Of a DNA stretch of 52,192 nt, positions 1-7,437 are shown piece after piece. Position 1 is the stretch's first letter. Each line of letters starts with the position of its first letter. Under the pieces are notes generated by a model. The model was not told the origin of the DNA. It worked only from the letters and a program-made list of their open reading frames with translations, and ran no database searches. A program made the position numbers and the translations under genes. Source of the DNA: an uncultured Lachnospiraceae bacterium (GTDB lineage Bacteria > Bacillota > Clostridia > Lachnospirales > Lachnospiraceae); contig CANPYE010000005.1 of the NCBI GenBank assembly GCA_947588005.1, positions 1-52,192 of the forward strand, written 5' to 3'.

Positions 1-68
1 CAGTCCTGCCATACCATGAATCCGGACGGATAATTCCGCACTTCATGAAGCCCTTTCATAGAATCCAT
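1..68 (-). CDS. 5' end of a leftward gene, product unknown (partial)
   Basis: Reading the minus strand, an AGGAAGGGAG ribosome binding site lies directly before an ATG at 68-66, and the frame stays open to the window edge (about 22 codons; a second in-frame ATG is at 59-57). A good sigma-A promoter lies upstream at 165-137. The product runs out of the window. Its divergent position next to a sugar operon would fit an AraC-type or other sugar regulator, but too little sequence is present to say so. Confidence 0.5.
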   Translation of the reverse strand, partial: MDSMKGLHEVRNYPSGFMVWQD

Positions 69-136
69 CTCCCTTCCTATCGCAAAAATACATTGCCATG
101 TGTCATTTTGACGATACGATTCGGTACCCCTTTTTC

Positions 137-165
137 AGTATAGCAAAAATGTCAAGAAATGTCCA
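137..165 (-). promoter_or_regulatory. sigma-A promoter for the leftward gene
   Basis: On the minus strand, TGGACA (165-160) and TATACT (142-137) are separated by exactly 17 bp. It points at the partial gene starting at 68. Confidence 0.6.
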
Positions 166-390
166 GTCATAATCAAATAACAGCGAGAAATATGACGAAA
201 AATACGTTAAAATATGAACAAAATATGAATCAAGAGTGAATTGACATATTATTACTGGATATAAATGAAAAAATATGAAATTATAGAAAATGTATTTCGA
301 ATACTGCGAGTAATTTTCTATGGACAGATTTTATCTCTTCCGTCTGCGGAAGAATAAAATAGACAAGGATCACGGTACGGCCTGCGCATA

Positions 391-474
391 TAGCCTGCGC
401 TGAGCGGCCTTGTGTTGGCAGCCTGCGCGTTATAGCCTGCGCTGAGCGGCCTGTGCTGGCAGCCCGCGCGTACA
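391..474 (+). repeat. two tandem copies of a ~42-bp GC-rich unit in the fucI leader
   Basis: The units at 391-432 and 433-474 share TAGCCTGCGCTGAGCGGCCT followed by a TGTGYTGGCAGCCYGCGCG core, with a single-base length difference. Partial copies of GCCTGCGC or GCCTGCATG flank them. They lie in the untranslated leader of fucI, between an AT-rich upstream region (170-345) and the start codon at 552. No clear terminator or riboswitch was recognised in 69-551. Confidence 0.6.
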
Positions 475-551
475 GCCTGCATGTATAGTTCGTGCCGTAT
501 AGGATCCTGCAGCAGAGAAATCGGCAATTACAAAGAGGGGATGGTGAGAAA

Positions 552-2354
552 ATGGCAAAAAGCCGACTGGTCGGCGAATACCCGGTGATCGGCATCCGGC
601 CCGTCATCGACGCCCGCAAGGGCGCTCTGGACGTGCGGGGATCGCTGGAAGACCAGACTATGAGTATGGCAAAAGCTGCCGCCAGGCTGTATGAGGAGAA
701 TCTCCGATACGCGGACGGCAGGCCGGTGCGGGTGGTCATCGCGGACACGACGATCGGACGCGCGGGAGAGACGGCCGCCTGCCAGGCAAAGTTTGAGCGG
801 GAGGGTGTGGCGATCACCCTGACCGTGACGCCCTGCTGGTGCTACGGCGCGGAGACCATGGATATGGACCGCACTACGATCAAGGCCGTGTGGGGCTTCA
901 ACGGGACAGAGCGTCCCGGCGCGGTGTATCTGGCGTCAGTGCTGGCGACCCACGCGCAGAAGGGACTTCCGGCGTTCGGAATCTACGGCCACGAGGTCTG
1001 CGAGGCAGACGACACCTCGATCCCGGAGGATGTGAAGGAGAAGCTTCTCAGGTTCGGCCGGGCCGCGGTAGCGGCGGCATCCATGAGAGGAAAGTCCTAT
1101 CTGCAGATCGGTTCCGCCTGTATGGGAATCGGCGGATCCATCATCGATACGGATTTCATTGAGTCCTATCTGGGAATGCGCGTGGAGTCCGTGGACGAGG
1201 TAGAGATCCTCCGCCGCATGAGCGAAGGCATTTACGACCACGACGAGTATGAGAGGGCGCTGGCCTGGACGAAGCAGTACTGTAAAGAAGGCTTCGACAA
1301 GAATCCGGAGTTCATCCGCAAGAGCCGCGAGCAGAAGGACAGGGACTGGGAGTTCGTGGTGAAGATGATGGTCATCATCAAGGAGCTGATGTGCGGCTGC
1401 GACAGGCTGGATCCGAAGTTCTCCGAGGAGGCCATCGGCCACAACGCCATCGCGGCCGGCTTTCAGGGCCAGCGGCAGTGGACCGATTTCTACCCCAACG
1501 CCGACTTCGCAGAGGCGCTTCTGAATACCTCCTTTGACTGGGACGGCGCGAGGGAGCCCTACATCCTGGCCACAGAAAACGATGTGCTGAACGGCCTGGG
1601 AATGCTTTTCATGAAGCTTCTGACCAACCGGCCCCAGATCTTCGCCGATGTGCGTACCTACTGGAGCCCCGAGGCAGTGAAGCGGGCGGCCGGGTATGAG
1701 CTGGAAGGTGCGGCAAAGGAGAACGGCGGTTTCATCCACCTGATCAATTCGGGCGCGGCCTGCCTGGACGCGAACGGAGAGGCGAAGGACGCAGATAGCA
1801 ACGGCGTCATGAAGCAGTGGTGGGAGGTAACGGAGGCGGATCAGAGGGCGATCCTTAACGCAACCACCTGGAACCCGGCGGATAACGGCTACTTCCGCGG
1901 AGGCGGCTATTCCTCCCGGTTCCTCACAAGAGCCCAGATGCCGGTGACGATGATCCGTTTAAATCTCGTAAAGGGATTAGGACCGGTGCTGCAGCTGGCG
2001 GAAGGCTGGACCGTGGCGCTGCCGGACGAGGTTTCGGATATCCTGTGGAAGCGGACCGACTACACCTGGCCGTGCACCTGGTTCACGCCGCGGTGCGACG
2101 GCAAAGTCGGCAGCCCGTTTAAAACGGCCTACGACGTGATGAACCACTGGGGAGCGAACCACGGAGCGATCAGTTACGGACATATCGGAGCGGATATCAT
2201 TACCTTCTGCTCCATGCTGCGGATCCCAGTGTGCATGCACAACGTACCGGCAGAGAAGATCTTCCGGCCGGCCGCGTGGAACGCGTTTGGAATGGATATG
2301 GAAGGCGCGGACTTCAGGGCGTGTAAGGCGTATGGGGCGATGTATAAGAAGTAG
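552..2354 (+). CDS. fucI: L-fucose/D-arabinose isomerase
   Basis: 600 aa, close to the roughly 590 aa usual for FucI. This cytoplasmic, metal-dependent aldose-ketose isomerase converts L-fucose to L-fuculose, and the family also acts on D-arabinose. Family blocks are clear: [12 protein letters not shown] near the start, the run [17 protein letters not shown] near residue 300, [10 protein letters not shown] and ATENDVLNG near 340 (which holds a metal-binding Asp in the family), and [15 protein letters not shown] near 540. ATG 552 was chosen because AGAGGGGATGG lies just upstream and the protein then begins like FucI; the frame is open further upstream but that part resembles nothing. It is followed after 47 bp by a sugar permease gene, so it is the first gene of a sugar-use operon. 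The GH172 genes downstream make D-arabinose as plausible a substrate as L-fucose. Confidence 0.93.
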   Translation: MAKSRLVGEYPVIGIRPVIDARKGALDVRGSLEDQTMSMAKAAARLYEENLRYADGRPVRVVIADTTIGRAGETAACQAKFEREGVAITLTVTPCWCYGAETMDMDRTTIKAVWGFNGTERPGAVYLASVLATHAQKGLPAFGIYGHEVCEADDTSIPEDVKEKLLRFGRAAVAAASMRGKSYLQIGSACMGIGGSIIDTDFIESYLGMRVESVDEVEILRRMSEGIYDHDEYERALAWTKQYCKEGFDKNPEFIRKSREQKDRDWEFVVKMMVIIKELMCGCDRLDPKFSEEAIGHNAIAAGFQGQRQWTDFYPNADFAEALLNTSFDWDGAREPYILATENDVLNGLGMLFMKLLTNRPQIFADVRTYWSPEAVKRAAGYELEGAAKENGGFIHLINSGAACLDANGEAKDADSNGVMKQWWEVTEADQRAILNATTWNPADNGYFRGGGYSSRFLTRAQMPVTMIRLNLVKGLGPVLQLAEGWTVALPDEVSDILWKRTDYTWPCTWFTPRCDGKVGSPFKTAYDVMNHWGANHGAISYGHIGADIITFCSMLRIPVCMHNVPAEKIFRPAAWNAFGMDMEGADFRACKAYGAMYKK

Positions 2355-2401
2355 ACAGGGAATGGTAGAAGTAACAGAGAGAGGAAGAGGGGAGGAAATA
2401 A

Positions 2402-2791
2402 ATGAATAAGAAGAAATTGAGTGTTCAGATGAGACGGCATTGGCAGTTGTATCTGCTGATCGCACCGGCATTTTTCTATATCGCGATTTTTCATTATATC
2501 CCGATCTACGGACTTCTTGGCGCGTTTGAGAATTTTAAGCCGTATAAAGGATATTTTGGCAGTGATTGGGTAGGGCTGCAGCATTTTAAGAAATTTTTTA
2601 ACACGAACGCCTTTGCTACTGTGGTGCCAAACACGATTAAGCTGTCCTTGTATGGATTGATTGCCGGATTTCCGCTGCCGATTGTCCTGGCGATATGCCT
2701 GAACTACATTCCTTCCCTGCGATTCAAGAAACTGGTGCAGAACATTACCTACGCGCCGCACTTTATCTCTCTGGTGGTACTGGTAAGCATT
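2402..2791 (+). pseudogene. lplB-type sugar ABC transporter permease, 5' part, interrupted by prophage
   Basis: Codons 1-130 of a polysaccharide/oligosaccharide ABC permease (LplB family), preceded by GAGGGGAGGAAATAAATG. It has the family N-terminus (basic start, then a first membrane segment around residues 17-38, LLIAPAFFYIAIF) and the periplasmic-loop block FKPYKGYFGSDWVGLQHFKKFF. The frame breaks at codon ATT 2789-2791; reading into the prophage adds five residues (CDLTE) and then a stop. The remaining codons resume at 37546. Joining them reads VVLVSILRNFFSVDSGLVNN, which is normal LplB sequence. The transporter should therefore be inactive while the prophage is present, unless another copy of the permease exists. 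Confidence 0.92.
2787..2791. repeat. target-site duplication, left copy (GCATT)
   Basis: GCATT here and at 37541-37545 directly flanks an element that starts TG and ends CA. Five bp is the duplication length of phage Mu. The preceding A is also shared (AGCATT), but choosing 5 bp gives the TG...CA ends. Confidence 0.9.
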
Positions 2792-2820
2792 TGTGATTTA
2801 ACAGAATAACTGACAAAAAC
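2792..2820. other. prophage left end (transposase end site)
   Basis: Begins TGTGATTTAACAG; the box TGACAAAAA starts at 2811, 19 bp from the end. The right end read inward begins TGTAGCC and carries TGACAAAAA at the same 19-bp offset, so the ends are short imperfect inverted repeats as expected for transposase binding. Confidence 0.75.
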
Positions 2821-3417
2821 GACGTTTCGACGTGAGATCATCGGAGACTATCCGGGAAATGCCGGGAAACAACGGTATTTCAAGGGTTTTCACGATTCGA
2901 CGTGGGTCTGAGAAAGACGCCTTTGACAGAAATAATGAGAAAATCTGTCGAGGGCGTTTTTTGCGTGGTCGCGTGGGCGATGGAAAGGGAAGAGGGACGG
3001 AGAGTGCGCGGAAACATTGAAAAATCAGCACTTTTCGTCCCTCAATGGTTAATTTGTTAGGTTGTGCTCACATTATACACCATGATCAGATCAAAAGGAA
3101 CCATCTCCGCGTGATAACGCCTCGTTATTGCGTTACTATTTTTGTGCACGTCCGAGCGGAGAGAACGCGAAAAGCTCATAAAATCAAGCTATTTTCACGA
3201 TAACGCTCGAGGAAAACAGGAGTAACGCCGCGTTACTTAGGGCAGTTTCAAGAACCAGATTCGAGGGCGAAGCGATTCTACAAAATCAGCACATCGGCGC
3301 GACCATGTAGAATTGACGGTATTTCAAGGGTTTTCCACATTTTTCAGGTAAATATTTCCCGAATTTTCAATTCTACAAAATAAGGGTGACAAGTAATCCA
3401 AAAAGAATATAAAAAAA
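2821..3417. other. gene-free prophage left region with many short repeats
   Basis: About 600 bp with no convincing coding frame. It holds TTCGACGTG twice (2826-2834, 2907-2915); a 19-bp direct repeat ACGGTATTTCAAGGGTTTT (2872-2890 and 3316-3334); AAAATCAGCAC twice (near 3021 and 3282); AATTCTAC/GTAGAATT boxes near 3307 and 3370; and a cluster of GATAACGC/GCGTTAC boxes at 3108-3236, including the dyad GTAACGCCGCGTTAC (3222-3236). AAATATTTCCCGAA (3350-3363) recurs exactly near the right end (37475-37488). Such repeats suit accessory transposase or repressor binding near the end; the role is inferred. Confidence 0.6.
3384..3400 (+). repeat. left arm of an inverted repeat flanking the repressor gene
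   Basis: GGGTGACAAGTAATCCA. Its reverse complement, with one mismatch, is at 3923-3939. It sits 17 bp beyond the repressor stop codon. Confidence 0.7.
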
Positions 3418-3825
3418 TCAGCCGACCAGAGCGTCATTTTCTGAACCTGCAGAACGGGATGACGCGGCAGGCTGTCCCTTTTTATTTTTCGATCTTCTCA
3501 GCTTCAGCGAGATAATGTCCATGATCTCATCCTGATCGTCTGCATCCAGTTCCCGGAAAGACTTCAGAAGGTCTTCTTCCAATTTGCAGAGAACATAGTC
3601 CTGCATATTTGCAGAGACACCTGTCGCTAACCAGTTCAAATCACAATCTAATGCCTGAGCCAGTCTGTAAAAGGCAATGATCGAGGGAGTAGTTTTGCCG
3701 TTTTCAATTTTACTTAAAGCTCCCGAGGTAATATCACATTTAGCATAAATGTCAGTTTGAGAAAGTCCGAGCTCAGTTCTCCTTGCTTTTATTCTGCTTC
3801 CTATACCAATCATATCTAATTCCAT
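3418..3825 (-). CDS. phage repressor, XRE-type helix-turn-helix
   Basis: 135 aa. The N-terminal half is a lambda-repressor-like HTH domain: IGSRIKARRTELGLSQTDIYAKCDITSGALSKIENGKTTPS, with the recognition region around residues 27-40. The C-terminal part (after FYRLAQALDCDLNWLATG) is charged and ends in a Lys/Arg-rich, low-complexity tail. It is the only leftward gene of the prophage and lies between the left end and the early promoter, the position of the Mu c repressor. ATG 3825 was chosen because AGTGAGG lies just upstream; an ATG 14 codons earlier has no good site. CTGCANNNNTGCAG boxes in the early promoter and inside this gene are candidate operators. No LexA-like protease domain is visible, so induction may work by another route. 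Confidence 0.85.
   Translation of the reverse strand: MELDMIGIGSRIKARRTELGLSQTDIYAKCDITSGALSKIENGKTTPSIIAFYRLAQALDCDLNWLATGVSANMQDYVLCKLEEDLLKSFRELDADDQDEIMDIISLKLRRSKNKKGQPAASSRSAGSENDALVG
3601..3614 (-). promoter_or_regulatory. operator-like palindrome inside the repressor gene
   Basis: CTGCATATTTGCAG, the exact reverse complement of the 14-bp box at 3891-3904 in the early promoter. It lies in the repressor coding sequence, 277 bp from the promoter copy. Confidence 0.5.
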
Positions 3826-3882
3826 AAAGACCTCACTTTCTGTATATTTGAAGAAATAATTCTGCAAATCAACAGAAAACTG

Positions 3883-3911
3883 TTGACATTCTGCAAATAT
3901 GCAGATATACT
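3883..3911 (+). promoter_or_regulatory. early rightward promoter
   Basis: TTGACA (3883-3888), a 17-bp spacer and TATACT (3906-3911): near-consensus sigma-A. The spacer is almost filled by the palindrome CTGCAAATATGCAG, so a bound repressor would cover the promoter. The transcript would start near 3918 and has a leader of about 140 nt to the first gene at 4062, with a small hairpin, GCCGGA-GGTC-TCCGGC, at 3975-3990. Confidence 0.85.
3891..3904 (+). promoter_or_regulatory. repressor operator candidate in the early promoter
   Basis: CTGCAAATATGCAG, a dyad TCTGCA-N4-TGCAGA when extended by one base on each side. It sits between the -35 and -10 boxes. A half-site, TCTGCAAAT, lies at 3861-3869 on the repressor-gene side. 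Confidence 0.65.
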
Positions 3912-3922
3912 ATTTCTCGGGA

Positions 3923-3939
3923 TGGATTACTTGTTACCC
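3923..3939 (-). repeat. right arm of an inverted repeat flanking the repressor gene
   Basis: TGGATTACTTGTTACCC, pairing 16 of 17 bases with 3384-3400. It begins about 5 bp after the expected early transcription start. Confidence 0.7.
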
Positions 3940-4061
3940 AAAAATCATATCAGAAAATCTTCAAAATCTCAATAGCCGGAGGTCTCCGGCACGCGAAAAG
4001 GTCGCCCCGGGTCAGGGGCAGGGAATGGAATGGAACTATTTGACAGGTTGGAGGAAACAGG

Positions 4062-4379
4062 ATGCAGAAACAGGAGTTTGAAGCACTGGCCGGGAAAGAG
4101 GTACCGGACAGGGACTACAGGGTGATCGAGTACGTGTACCAGTTTCACCCGCTGATCAGCGAGACGTCCGGGAAGGAGGAAGTCGCTGAGCTCTGGAAGA
4201 GCTTCGGGACGCCGATCTTCTACGACATGCTGCCGAGAGCCAGAGCGGCGGACAGGTTGGAGTCGCAGATCAGGAGCGTGAGGATGCAGCTCGAAGCGCT
4301 GCAGGAACAGTACAGGCGGCTGAAGGACGGGGAGATGCCGGAAGATGCCGCGGGAATGGAGGGCACAGATGAAGGCTGA
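4062..4379 (+). CDS. early phage protein, unknown function
   Basis: 105 aa, first gene after the early promoter, with GGAGG seven bases before ATG. The N-terminal 60 residues are mixed (DYRVIEYVYQFHPLISETSGKEEVAELWKSFG); the C-terminal part, from about residue 65, is a probable coiled coil (LESQIRSVRMQLEALQEQYRRLKDG). Its stop overlaps the next gene by 11 bp. I do not recognise a family. Confidence 0.75.
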   Translation: MQKQEFEALAGKEVPDRDYRVIEYVYQFHPLISETSGKEEVAELWKSFGTPIFYDMLPRARAADRLESQIRSVRMQLEALQEQYRRLKDGEMPEDAAGMEGTDEG

Positions 4380-4611
4380 GCTGTCGGTGGACGAGATGGA
4401 CACACTGGCGGATTTCAGGGCGAGGCTCGAGGCTCAGCTCGAGATCGAGTACCGGAAGAGGGATGCGGTCAGCCGGGAGATCGGGCGCATCAAAGACGCC
4501 CTCGAGATCATCGACAAGATCATAGACGGGGAGGTGGAAGACGGTGAAGAACGGCAGGAAGCCGACGCTCGAGCAGAAGAAGATCATGAAGAGCCACGGG
4601 CTCATCCCTGA
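4369..4611 (+). CDS. early phage protein, coiled coil, unknown function
   Basis: 80 aa from ATG 4369, overlapping the previous gene by 11 bp and the next by 68 bp. It is strongly charged and helical (LADFRARLEAQLEIEYRKR, then IGRIKDALEIIDKIIDG), so a coiled-coil dimer is likely. No family recognised. The tight overlaps show translational coupling in the early operon. Confidence 0.65.
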   Translation: MKAELSVDEMDTLADFRARLEAQLEIEYRKRDAVSREIGRIKDALEIIDKIIDGEVEDGEERQEADARAEEDHEEPRAHP

Positions 4612-4723
4612 GAACTGGCTCGTGGTCAAGAACCTGAGCGGCTCGATCGTGGTGGTGAGCAGGGTGTCACTGAAGAAGGTGGGCGGAAAGCCCAGGACAA
4701 GGACTCTTTCAAAGAGCCTTTAA
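4544..4723 (+). CDS. small basic phage protein (DUF6906-like)
   Basis: 59 aa, starting at GTG 4544 after GGGGAGGTGGAAGAC. The segment LEQKKIMKSHGLIPENWLVVKN resembles the short Firmicutes phage proteins grouped as DUF6906 (a basic start followed by NPENWLVVK); the assignment is from memory. Function unknown. It overlaps the end of the preceding gene in another frame. Confidence 0.65.
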   Translation: MKNGRKPTLEQKKIMKSHGLIPENWLVVKNLSGSIVVVSRVSLKKVGGKPRTRTLSKSL

Positions 4724-4731
4724 GGGAAAGG

Positions 4732-4965
4732 ATGGTTAGGTTGATGTTTTACAGGAACAACGAGGAGGAACTGATGGGGCTGCTCCTGAGCCTTCAGGAG
4801 AGGTCGGCTCCGATAACAATGTCGATCGGGTACACAACAAAGGACGGACAGGTGCACAGGGGCATCCTCATCCATGAGGCTCCGCCTGTCGTCACCGAGA
4901 CGCTCGTGAAGAGAGGGTACAGCCTCACGCTGATGAGCGCCGGGATGTTGGTGAATAAATTTTAA
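4732..4965 (+). CDS. small early phage protein, unknown
   Basis: 77 aa. ATG 4732 follows AAGGGAAAGG; an in-frame ATG at 4744 is also possible. Mixed sequence with a predicted helix (EEELMGLLLSLQER) and beta-rich middle (ITMSIGYTTKDGQVHRGILIHE). No family recognised. It sits between a small basic protein gene and the HTH gene in the same operon. Confidence 0.65.
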   Translation: MVRLMFYRNNEEELMGLLLSLQERSAPITMSIGYTTKDGQVHRGILIHEAPPVVTETLVKRGYSLTLMSAGMLVNKF

Positions 4966-4985
4966 GGAAGAGAGGAGATGAGCAG

Positions 4986-5183
4986 ATGGCAAGACAGGCA
5001 AAGCTGACGCCGTTCGGCGTAAAGGTAAGGAAGAAGCTCATTGACAGGAACATGACGCAGGTCGAGCTCGCTGCTCTGATCGGGTGCAACAAGCAGTACC
5101 TGTACAAGATACTGTGCGGAGAGAGAAGCGGCAGGAAGTACATCGAGGACATCTCGAGGATACTGGACATCAAGGCAGCATGA
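4986..5183 (+). CDS. small XRE-family HTH protein, Ner-like position
   Basis: 65 aa, essentially only a helix-turn-helix: FGVKVRKKLIDRNMTQVELAALIGCNKQYLYKILCGERSGRKY. It has a good site (GAAGAGAGGAG) before ATG. It lies directly before the transposase gene and overlaps its start by 4 bp (ATGA), the position of ner in Mu, which turns down early transcription. A similar role is inferred from size and place; the protein family is XRE rather than classic Ner. Confidence 0.75.
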   Translation: MARQAKLTPFGVKVRKKLIDRNMTQVELAALIGCNKQYLYKILCGERSGRKYIEDISRILDIKAA

Positions 5184-7288
5184 GGGGGGTGAGAAGGTTG
5201 GCTGAATACGTTACCCTGAGCGAGGCCGCCGAGCTCGAGGGAGTGAAATATAAGACAATGGCGCAGAGATTATCCCGGAAACCTCAGGACTTCACGACGA
5301 AGACGGTGAAGGCGGAGGCCGGGGGCAAGGACACGGTGCTCGTGAACGTGGCGTCCCTGTCCAAGCAGGCGAGGAACGCATGGAAGGAGAGGCAGAAGCT
5401 CCGGGAACTTTCCGGGGGAAATCTTTCCGGGGAGGCGGAGGCTCCGGCAGAGCCGGAGAGGCCGTGGTATGTGGACTGCGACGTGGACTGGTTCATCGAG
5501 AACTACAAGGACAGGTACTACAGGGCGATCGAGCTCGGGAACGTAGTCAGGGAGTTCCTGCAGTACGACGAGGGAGACCGGACGAAGTTTGCGGAAGAGT
5601 TCGCCCGGAAGCACCTCGGCAGGGGACAGCGGACGATCTACCGATACACGAAGGCATACCTCGAGGCGTGCGCGTGGGTGGACAAGATGGCAAAGGAAGG
5701 GGGCGTCAGCCTCGAGTTCATGAAAGTCCTGTGCCTGTGCCGCAAGCCGAAGGAGACGGGCACCTTCCCCTCGATCAGGCCGGAAGTGAAGCAGGTGATC
5801 AAGAACATCTGGTTCAACGAAGACTTCGCGAGGAACCAGGGGACGGGCGAGATGCTCTACGAGAAGCTGAACCTCGTGGCGAACATGAACAAGTGGGAGA
5901 AGATACCGTCCTACCAGACAGTGATGAGGTACATCAACTACCTGATGGAGGACGAGAACATGCGGAACGCCTACTTCCTCGCGTCGAAGGGCATGAGGGA
6001 GTACAAGAACAGGGCTATGGTCAAGGGCAGCCGCGACACGAGCGGGCTGCAGGTCATGCAGATCGTCATGGGCGACGAGCATACCTTCGACTGTTGGGTC
6101 AGCTACAGGCAGCCGAACGGGAAGGTGACGGCGATCAAGCCGAAGCTCGTGGCGTGGGTGGACATGAGGAGCCGGGTCATCCTCGGGGACATGATCTGCA
6201 AGGATGCCAACTCCGACATCCTGAAGCAGAGCCTTCTGAAGATGATCTACTCCGAGCCGGGCGGCGTGCCGGAGTTCCTCTATATCGACAACGGCAAGGA
6301 CTACACGGCGAAAACGATGACGGGCAGGGACAGGAACGACCGCTCCGGCATGGACTTTGACAACGAGACGAAGGGCTTCTACAAGTCCATCGGCATCAGG
6401 GACGACCACAGGGCGCTCCCGTATGAGCCGTGGAGCAAGGGGCAGATCGAGCGGTTCTTCGGTACGGTGTGCAACAGGTTCACGCGGTGGATGAAGTCCT
6501 ACACGGGCACACTGACGGGCTCCAAGACGTCGGACAAGATCGACAAGGACATCAAAAGGATGCTCGAGAAGGGCGAGCTGCTGACGATGGAGGAGTTCTA
6601 TGAGAAGTGGCACGCATGGCTGACGGACGTCTACCTGCACACGAACCACGCCGGGCTGAAGAAGATGGGCGAGACCTACACGAAGCCGTATGACTGCTTC
6701 GTGAACGAGGACAGGTACCGCAAGGCGGCACCGCCGAAGTCCTACTGCACGATGCTCATGATGAAGTCGGACAACGTGCTCGCCCGGAACATCGGCATCG
6801 TCCGGAACGGGTACGAGTACCGGGCGGACGAGCTGTGCGACTACATAGGGCGCAAGGTCGACATCAAGTACGACCCGGACGACATGGCTGTGCTGTACGT
6901 CTTCGACCGGAACGGGAAGCGCATCTGCGAGGCGAGATGTCAGGAGCTCCTGCAGGTGGCTCCAAAGGTGTCGCAGAAAGCCCTCGAGGAACACCTGAAG
7001 ATGCAGAAGAGGCAGCAGAAGAGAGACCGCGAGAGACTGGAAGAGGCCCGCAGGCCGTTCGAGGAGATCAACGACGAGTACATCGGGTTTTCGGATACGG
7101 CAGGCGGCATCGACCTGATGGTCGAGGCAAAGAAGCCGGAGCCGGGCAAGGTGATCGCACTCCCGGCAGACCGCACCTATCAGCAGGGCTTCCGGGCGGA
7201 AAAGCGCGACGACGAGGAGGCGGAGAGCAGCTACATCGGCAAGCGCGGGGAAGCGGCACTGAAGCGGCTCCGGGCAATGGGGAGCTGA
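5180..7288 (+). CDS. Mu-type DDE transposase (MuA)
   Basis: 702 aa; MuA is 663 aa. It catalyses strand transfer of the phage ends during integration and replicative transposition. The N-terminus carries a Mu-type winged HTH (LSEAAELEGVKYKTMAQRLSR). The catalytic RNase H-like core has Asp299 in GDEHTFD, Asp370 in YIDNGKDY and Glu424 in SKGQIERFFGT, a full DDE triad with spacing close to MuA. A beta-barrel domain follows, and the C-terminal 90 residues are charged and helical, the part that in MuA contacts MuB. ATG 5180 overlaps the previous stop (ATGA), but GTG 5189 or TTG 5198, behind GGGGGGTGAG, are also possible starts. The AAA ATPase gene follows. Confidence 0.95.
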   Translation: MRGVRRLAEYVTLSEAAELEGVKYKTMAQRLSRKPQDFTTKTVKAEAGGKDTVLVNVASLSKQARNAWKERQKLRELSGGNLSGEAEAPAEPERPWYVDCDVDWFIENYKDRYYRAIELGNVVREFLQYDEGDRTKFAEEFARKHLGRGQRTIYRYTKAYLEACAWVDKMAKEGGVSLEFMKVLCLCRKPKETGTFPSIRPEVKQVIKNIWFNEDFARNQGTGEMLYEKLNLVANMNKWEKIPSYQTVMRYINYLMEDENMRNAYFLASKGMREYKNRAMVKGSRDTSGLQVMQIVMGDEHTFDCWVSYRQPNGKVTAIKPKLVAWVDMRSRVILGDMICKDANSDILKQSLLKMIYSEPGGVPEFLYIDNGKDYTAKTMTGRDRNDRSGMDFDNETKGFYKSIGIRDDHRALPYEPWSKGQIERFFGTVCNRFTRWMKSYTGTLTGSKTSDKIDKDIKRMLEKGELLTMEEFYEKWHAWLTDVYLHTNHAGLKKMGETYTKPYDCFVNEDRYRKAAPPKSYCTMLMMKSDNVLARNIGIVRNGYEYRADELCDYIGRKVDIKYDPDDMAVLYVFDRNGKRICEARCQELLQVAPKVSQKALEEHLKMQKRQQKRDRERLEEARRPFEEINDEYIGFSDTAGGIDLMVEAKKPEPGKVIALPADRTYQQGFRAEKRDDEEAESSYIGKRGEAALKRLRAMGS

Positions 7289-7292
7289 TCAC

Positions 7293-7415
7293 ATGGGAGT
7301 TATTGAGTGGGCGGCAGCCGTGGCGCTGATCGCGGTGAGCATCCCTTTGATGTGTCTGGACATCCTGCTCCTGATCGCAACGGCGGCAGGGACGGACAGG
7401 GAAAACAATGGTTAA
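7293..7415 (+). CDS. small membrane protein, unknown
   Basis: 40 aa between the transposase and ATPase genes. Residues 5-35 form one long hydrophobic segment (AAAVALIAVSIPLMCLDILLLIATAA). The site before ATG 7293 is weak (GGGGAGCTGATC). It may be translated by coupling to the transposase gene. No family recognised. Confidence 0.5.
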   Translation: MGVIEWAAAVALIAVSIPLMCLDILLLIATAAGTDRENNG

Positions 7416-7437
7416 TGAACGAAAGGAAGGTTAAGAG

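Noticed and set aside
3899-4081. Small gene starting at the early promoter
   Set aside because: The frame overlaps the -10 box and the expected leader; no ribosome binding site and no sensible protein pattern.
5270-6994. Long leftward open frame opposite the transposase gene
   Set aside because: A shadow of GC-rich codon use; Val/Leu/Arg/His-rich with no domain, while the plus strand encodes a complete DDE transposase.
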